Assembly: GCA_027605045.1 (NCBI GenBank)
Contig: JAQFWX010000003.1
Span: forward strand, 558,001 to 622,000
Length of the DNA stretch: 64,000 nucleotides
Direction of reading: 5' to 3'
DNA from: Phallus indusiatus
Lineage: Eukaryota > Basidiomycota > Agaricomycetes > Phallales > Phallaceae
Positions 59,844-64,000 of the stretch are shown piece by piece. Position 1 is the first letter of the stretch. Each line of letters opens with the position of its first letter. Both the position numbers and the translations under genes were made by a program. The notes below the pieces were generated by a model. The model was not told the origin of the DNA. It saw nothing but the letters and a program-made list of their open reading frames with translations, and searched no databases.

Positions 59844-60956
59844 ATGTCTGCTTCCACCGAGCTCACCTTTGCACTTTACCACGCCATTGCGTTCTTAACC
59901 CGTTCTCTCATTGGCCGCTATTCAGCTACGACGATAGACCTCTTACATTTTACCCTCGAGCGCAACCTTGCGAAACAGTACCAAAACAATTGGTTCCCTA
60001 ACGAGCCCCATCGTGGCGCAGGCCGACGCTGCCTTACTCTCATCCCCAATGGCGTACCCCCTCGTCCCATTTACTATGCTTGTAAATCTGCTCGTATTAG
60101 TTGGGAGGACTGGATGACGTGCCTTGGAAACGTCGAGATGGACCTCTTCATTGACCCAGGTTGCGTCTTTGTACGTTTCGTCGGTCTCAACAAATCCTTC
60201 ATTGTTTGGTCTGCTTGTCTTCCCACTCAAATCACCTCCAACCAAAAACCCACCGTAGCCCAAAGCATCATCGACGAGGACGAAGACGAATTGTTTAACA
60301 TGATTAATGACCAAATACGCGCTCCAACGTCACTTACACCCATTCTAAATCAATTCCCCCCAGTACCGCGTAATAACACTTTTACCCCTTCCCAACTCAC
60401 CGAGAGCGAACCAGAATCTGCAGTCTCCACCACATCCATCAGTAGCTTCTTATCCGTCACTAGCGGTCACTCTCGCTCCAGTTCCCGCTCTTCTGATTCC
60501 GGCTTGTCCTTTAGCTCTGTAGAGAGCACCGGAACAGCTGCGAACTCTAGTTATACATCTTCCGTAGCATCCCGTTCCCGCCAGGGTTCTCGTGTGCCTT
60601 TCAATCACTCTCGCAAGGCCAATTCGGTTCTCCTCCCGGCTGGGGCCTTGATCATGCAAGCTCCTGTTTCTATTGATGACCATGACGACTCCAACGACAT
60701 GTGTTCTGGGAAGGCTTCCCATGACTCATCTCAGTCTCAGGTTGTAATTGATGTGACCAAGAAAGAGGTTACCCCATACGACGGTGGCAAGACTACAGTT
60801 TTAACAGGTGGTGTCATGCTCGGCTGTAAACCAGGTGTAACGCTCACTCCCCCTACTCCTACTCCTTCCACACCCCGCTTCTCTTCCACTGCATCTCACA
60901 TTAACAACCGAAAAGGAAACTGGACTCGCGCTCCCTCACAACGTCTTCGCTTTTAA
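59844..60956 (+). CDS. BTG/Tob-domain (anti-proliferative family) protein
   Basis: Intronless, about 370 residues. The N-terminal 110 residues match a BTG/Tob domain: FALYHAIAFLTRSLIGRYSA (helix 1), FTLERNLAKQYQNNWFPNEP, HRGAGRRCLTLIP (box A region), and MDLFIDPGCVFVRF (box B, DP-x-V-x-xR-like). The rest is a long Ser/Thr-rich tail with SRSSSRSSDSGLSFSSV and a Pro/Thr-rich end. In animals BTG/Tob proteins bridge the Caf1 deadenylase to RNA-binding partners and slow proliferation. A fungal protein of this type could do the same with Ccr4-Not; that is inference. The frame opens with TTG at 59823; the first ATG is 59844. Confidence 0.82.
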   Translation: MSASTELTFALYHAIAFLTRSLIGRYSATTIDLLHFTLERNLAKQYQNNWFPNEPHRGAGRRCLTLIPNGVPPRPIYYACKSARISWEDWMTCLGNVEMDLFIDPGCVFVRFVGLNKSFIVWSACLPTQITSNQKPTVAQSIIDEDEDELFNMINDQIRAPTSLTPILNQFPPVPRNNTFTPSQLTESEPESAVSTTSISSFLSVTSGHSRSSSRSSDSGLSFSSVESTGTAANSSYTSSVASRSRQGSRVPFNHSRKANSVLLPAGALIMQAPVSIDDHDDSNDMCSGKASHDSSQSQVVIDVTKKEVTPYDGGKTTVLTGGVMLGCKPGVTLTPPTPTPSTPRFSSTASHINNRKGNWTRAPSQRLRF

Positions 60957-61370
60957 AAATTCTGTATTCTATACCATTGCATTCATTGCTCACATGTTTT
61001 TTTTTGACTTCTTCCTCGACTTTTCTCGATTGTGACAGTATATCCTATATCTTTAACTCATTCTTACCTTCAGCTTCTGAAACGTTTTTTTCTCCTTCAT
61101 ACCTCACGATATACTAGCGGCTGTAGCATTTTCACACCATGTCCATGGACTTACAATGTCATATATTTAATTTTATTAAATTCTTGCATCGGCTATGTAA
61201 TTTCCTTACTTTCGTATTTAGTCAAATACACTATCGTATATCCATTTTTTCGATTGTCTCTTGCACGGAATTGGCACGGAATCCAAAATGCTAACTTCAA
61301 CAGTGACTCGGACTTAGCCGAGCGGCTTTGGAGTTATCTAAGCAACGTTGTCACAGTGCATTCTGCCTCC
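60957..61370. other. spacer / complex I subunit promoter
   Basis: 414 bp, AT-rich, no exon seen. A frame open from 61032 runs into the next gene but contains only leader-like sequence. Confidence 0.5.
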
Positions 61371-62510
61371 ATGGCAAGCTTAATTGCATCGGGGTCGAAG
61401 AGATCCCTTGGTCAGCTTGTGTCTCGTCTTCCTGCTAGTAATTATCAAAGAGGAATCCATTACTCGTTAACGCGCCTGCAAGGTTTGTCAACTCAAGATG
61501 TCAGATAACTTTGCTCACGAATTTACCAGCCATTCCAACGGGCTCCCCATTCACTGAACCTACGTCCCCCAATCCTGCCTTGGCTAAATATGCAGAGGCA
61601 ACTTCAAAACTCCATACATACGGCTCCTACCTACTACAATGTCTTCCGAAATTCATTCAGCAGTTTTCCGTGTCGCGCGATGAACTTACTCTGCATACCG
61701 TTCCGAGTGGTGTCGTGCCTGTATTAACATTCCTACGGGATCATACACAATGCCAGTTCAAGGCCTGTATGGATATCAGCGGAGTGGACTATCCTACAAA
61801 AGAAAAACGATTTGAAGTAGCCTATCATCTCTTGAGCACCCGATTTGGTGCGAGAATCCGCCTTAAAACATACGCCGGAGAAGCGGATGTCGTACCCAGT
61901 GCTGTAAGCGTTTACCGGAGCGCGGATTGGTACGTTTCATCCAATTATAGTAATTTGAACAGGTTTGACTGGTTATACGTACAGGTACGAAAGAGAGGTT
62001 TGGGACATGTTTGGTGTTTTTTTCGAAGGTCATCCCGATTTGTGAGTGGTGTGTCTCCTTACATGATACCATCGTATAACAACTTTGCCAAGACGTCGTA
62101 TTTTAACCGATTACGGTACGGTCGTAATCTTGACGTGTACAAGTGCATGCTGACAAACTTTATCATCATCAGGGTTTGAAGGACATCCTTTGCGAAAGGA
62201 TTTCCCACTAACAGTTGGGTGTTTCAAGAATTTTAGAGTCTCCACACGTAATTGTTTTTTTAGGGTTATACCGAAGTGCGATATGACGAGGAACGAAAAA
62301 GGGTTGTGTATGAGCCGCTGCAGCTCACCCAAGCTTTCCGGTCAGCGAACTTTATTACAAACGAGTTTCTTGTTGATCTCACATGTTTGGATTAGGAATT
62401 TTGATGCCCAGTCTCCGTGGGAAATGGTCGGTGCAGGAACCGACGCGGTCCGTCCAGATGACCTGAAACCTTTACCGCCTCCGCCCCCGCCAGAAGAAAC
62501 AAAGAAATAG
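61371..62510 (+). CDS. complex I 30 kDa subunit (NDUFS3 homologue)
   Basis: Mitochondrial presequence ([20 protein letters not shown]) and [20 protein letters not shown] lead to [20 protein letters not shown] with [20 protein letters not shown]. Successive small introns then yield [40 protein letters not shown] and [20 protein letters not shown]. The end is [18 protein letters not shown] and a Pro-rich tail. The RxxDxFG-type block and HPLRKDFPL pattern are hallmarks of NDUFS3/NuoC. The subunit is part of the peripheral arm of NADH:ubiquinone oxidoreductase. Start is the ATG at 61371. All exons join without frame problems. Confidence 0.95.
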
Positions 62511-63015
62511 ATGTCTATCTAGTTTTAATAAAACCTAAAGTCATTTCGTTTGTGATAGTATTTCACAAGTAGTACTGGGTTTGAATATCCATCTTCGTTC
62601 AAGACCAAAAAGAAAGGCTGATGTTGTATTATGTACCATCTTGTCCGTAGCTTGAACAAGTGCCACTGCTTTCCTGCCAGATGCCTCCCTCCTTAGTAAG
62701 CGCCCGTCGCGGCAGTCAGGCTAGTGCAGCGGCAGTCAACCACAGCTGCAGTGTTTAAGAGGATTACAAAAGTTTCGCGTTATCGAGCCGGTCGAATATA
62801 TATTCGAGTAAGTCTATTTTATTTTCTTTGAAGACTAAATCTCATTCCTTTCAAAATTTATTTTTATTCCCCTTTGCATATGTTGTTTGTTATCTGTGCC
62901 CGACATCTTCGTGACTTTTCCTCCTTAAAACCTTCCATTCCCCAAAAGCCTATAATTAACTCTCCAAGAAAGTTTCGTTTCTATCAAAGGAGCCCTCAAC
63001 GTGCTCTCCGTATGT
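62511..63015. other. spacer
   Basis: 505 bp with the end of the complex I gene and the promoter of the next. A GCGGCAGTCA repeat occurs twice near 62710-62735 (CGCGGCAGTCAGG and AGCGGCAGTCAAC). No coding signal. Confidence 0.45.
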
Positions 63016-64000
63016 ATGGCGGACACCCAAACGTCTGATCCCAGTCTCGTTGCACCAGTAGCTGTCCTTCCCATTCAGACCATTTCCTGGGCAGCCACAA
63101 GCCTTGAAAAACGCGAGCACGAGGTTATTGAAAAGCTTGAAGCTTCCGTTAATCATTTCCACGAAGTAACTGAGTCACCCCAAGCAGAAGATAGTCAGCA
63201 ACCAAACCACGACTTCTCACAATCTTTAAAGTCTGACGAGGCAAAAATAGACAGTCTCGAGACGTCTCTTCCTGCCGTAATTCAGCACGCTGTAGATTCA
63301 CCCTATTTTTCCGCGAATACGGAAATCACAGAGAAGTCAAAGGACAATGCCACAGGACCAAACACAGAACACCCAAGTAGTATTCCTTCAACGCTGAGCA
63401 ACAGCCCAGTTCAACAATATGCCATCCCCACACACCCTTTACCCGCTCCTCAAAAACGTTTCACCTCAGTAAACATTAACAAGCGATTTCTGGAAAAAAC
63501 GTCATCTATGTCTGGTTCCTCTTTAGGAACAGGGTCTCTCTCAAATACCAATTCCGCTTTGACTTCTTCCAGTCAACATCGGGGCATCAGTCCAAACTGT
63601 ATGGCGTTATATCTGTAAATCTATATATACGAATTCCTTGTTTTACTAACGCCCTTTGTTTCAGCACGATCACCATCCTTTGACCGGCCTATATCTTCTC
63701 GTCTCGTAACTGCTAAATTGACGGCTGTCCCTCAACCTTCGTCTGCGTCTACGGGTGGATGGCTGCGTCCAGGACAAACGCCAAACAATAACACGACCCC
63801 GACTCCGCCATCTACATCACCCCAACCGCCTTCACACGAATCCACAGCGAATTCTTTCCAAGCCATCAAGCGCCATACAGGAAACTCTCCCGCCCCGAAT
63901 GGGATTCCAGTTTCTACAGGTTCACAGAATAATAAACCGGCTTGGGCGAAATATACAGCACCGTCATCCAAATCAGCTGGACGAGGTCTTCCGGGGTTGG
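63016..64000 (+). CDS. Ser/Pro-rich protein, cut by window edge
   Basis: Starts MADTQTSDPSLVAPVAVLPI at the ATG 63016. A coiled-coil-like block (SLEKREHEVIEKLEASVNHF) is followed by Ser/Thr-rich sequence and the conserved-looking motif FTSVNINKRFLEKTSS. An intron (GTATGG at 63601, branch TTACTAAC, acceptor TTTCAG at 63663-63664) joins in phase to RSPSFDRPISSRLVTAKLTA. The protein then becomes Pro/Thr/Asn-rich with GGWLRPGQTPNNNTTP and NKPAWAKYTAPSS. The gene continues beyond 64000. I do not recognise the family. Confidence 0.75.

Overview
This 64 kb window is nuclear DNA from a filamentous fungus, most likely a basidiomycete of the Agaricomycetes. Genes are dense and lie on both strands. Nearly all are broken by short introns (about 45-100 bp) with GT-AG ends, often with a CTAAC/CTAAT-like branch site. 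The content is eukaryotic housekeeping plus fungal membrane genes such as Rim9/PalI, Och1 and basidiomycete tetraspan proteins. I see no rRNA, tRNA, CRISPR, transposon or virus-derived gene.

Layout. 0.5-4.1 kb (+): a two-helix PPxY membrane protein, an RCC1-repeat protein and a polytopic membrane protein. 4.2-13.9 kb (-): DCAF11/WDR23-like WD40 protein, a GHITM-type mitochondrial Bax-inhibitor protein, a LisH-WD40 TBL1/Sif2-like protein and a tetraspan protein. 14.2-18.1 kb (+): a tandem pair of NPC2/ML lipid-transfer genes and an Atos/FAM214 homologue. 18.2-23.3 kb: SMP-30, mitochondrial acyl carrier protein, mitochondrial ribosomal protein bL17 and an Aim6-like phosphodiesterase. 24.7-27.7 kb: translation elongation factor 2. 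27.9-32.7 kb (-): secreted agmatinase-like protein, Rim9/PalI and a GNAT acetyltransferase. 33.5-41.4 kb: glycine decarboxylase P-protein, a large PPR-like mitochondrial protein and Sec61 gamma. 41.9-45.7 kb: a one-helix protein, a paralogue of the first gene and a Crz1-like C2H2 factor. 47.4-64 kb: Ltv1, CSN7, MCM5, CSN6, Och1, U2A', a BTG/Tob-domain protein, the 30 kDa subunit of complex I and a Ser/Pro-rich gene cut by the window edge.

Shared themes. Several genes serve cullin-RING ubiquitin ligase control (DCAF11, CSN6, CSN7), and CSN6 and CSN7 flank MCM5. Mitochondrial genes recur (GHITM, ACP, bL17m, P-protein, PPR protein, complex I). Three membrane proteins carry PY motifs of the kind read by Nedd4/Rsp5 ligases.

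Main caution. Six otherwise well-conserved genes need one or more extra bases to read through (Atos, Rim9, GNAT, P-protein, PPR with three sites, Ltv1). All eight sites are apparent single-base losses, mostly in short homopolymers, and none leaves room for an intron. I read these as probable assembly deletions rather than eight real mutations. The most interesting biological signals are the PPxY two-helix paralogue family, the palindromic pair of ACGCGT boxes between MCM5 and CSN6, the diverged NPC2 tandem pair, the GC-AG introns and the fungal BTG/Tob gene.
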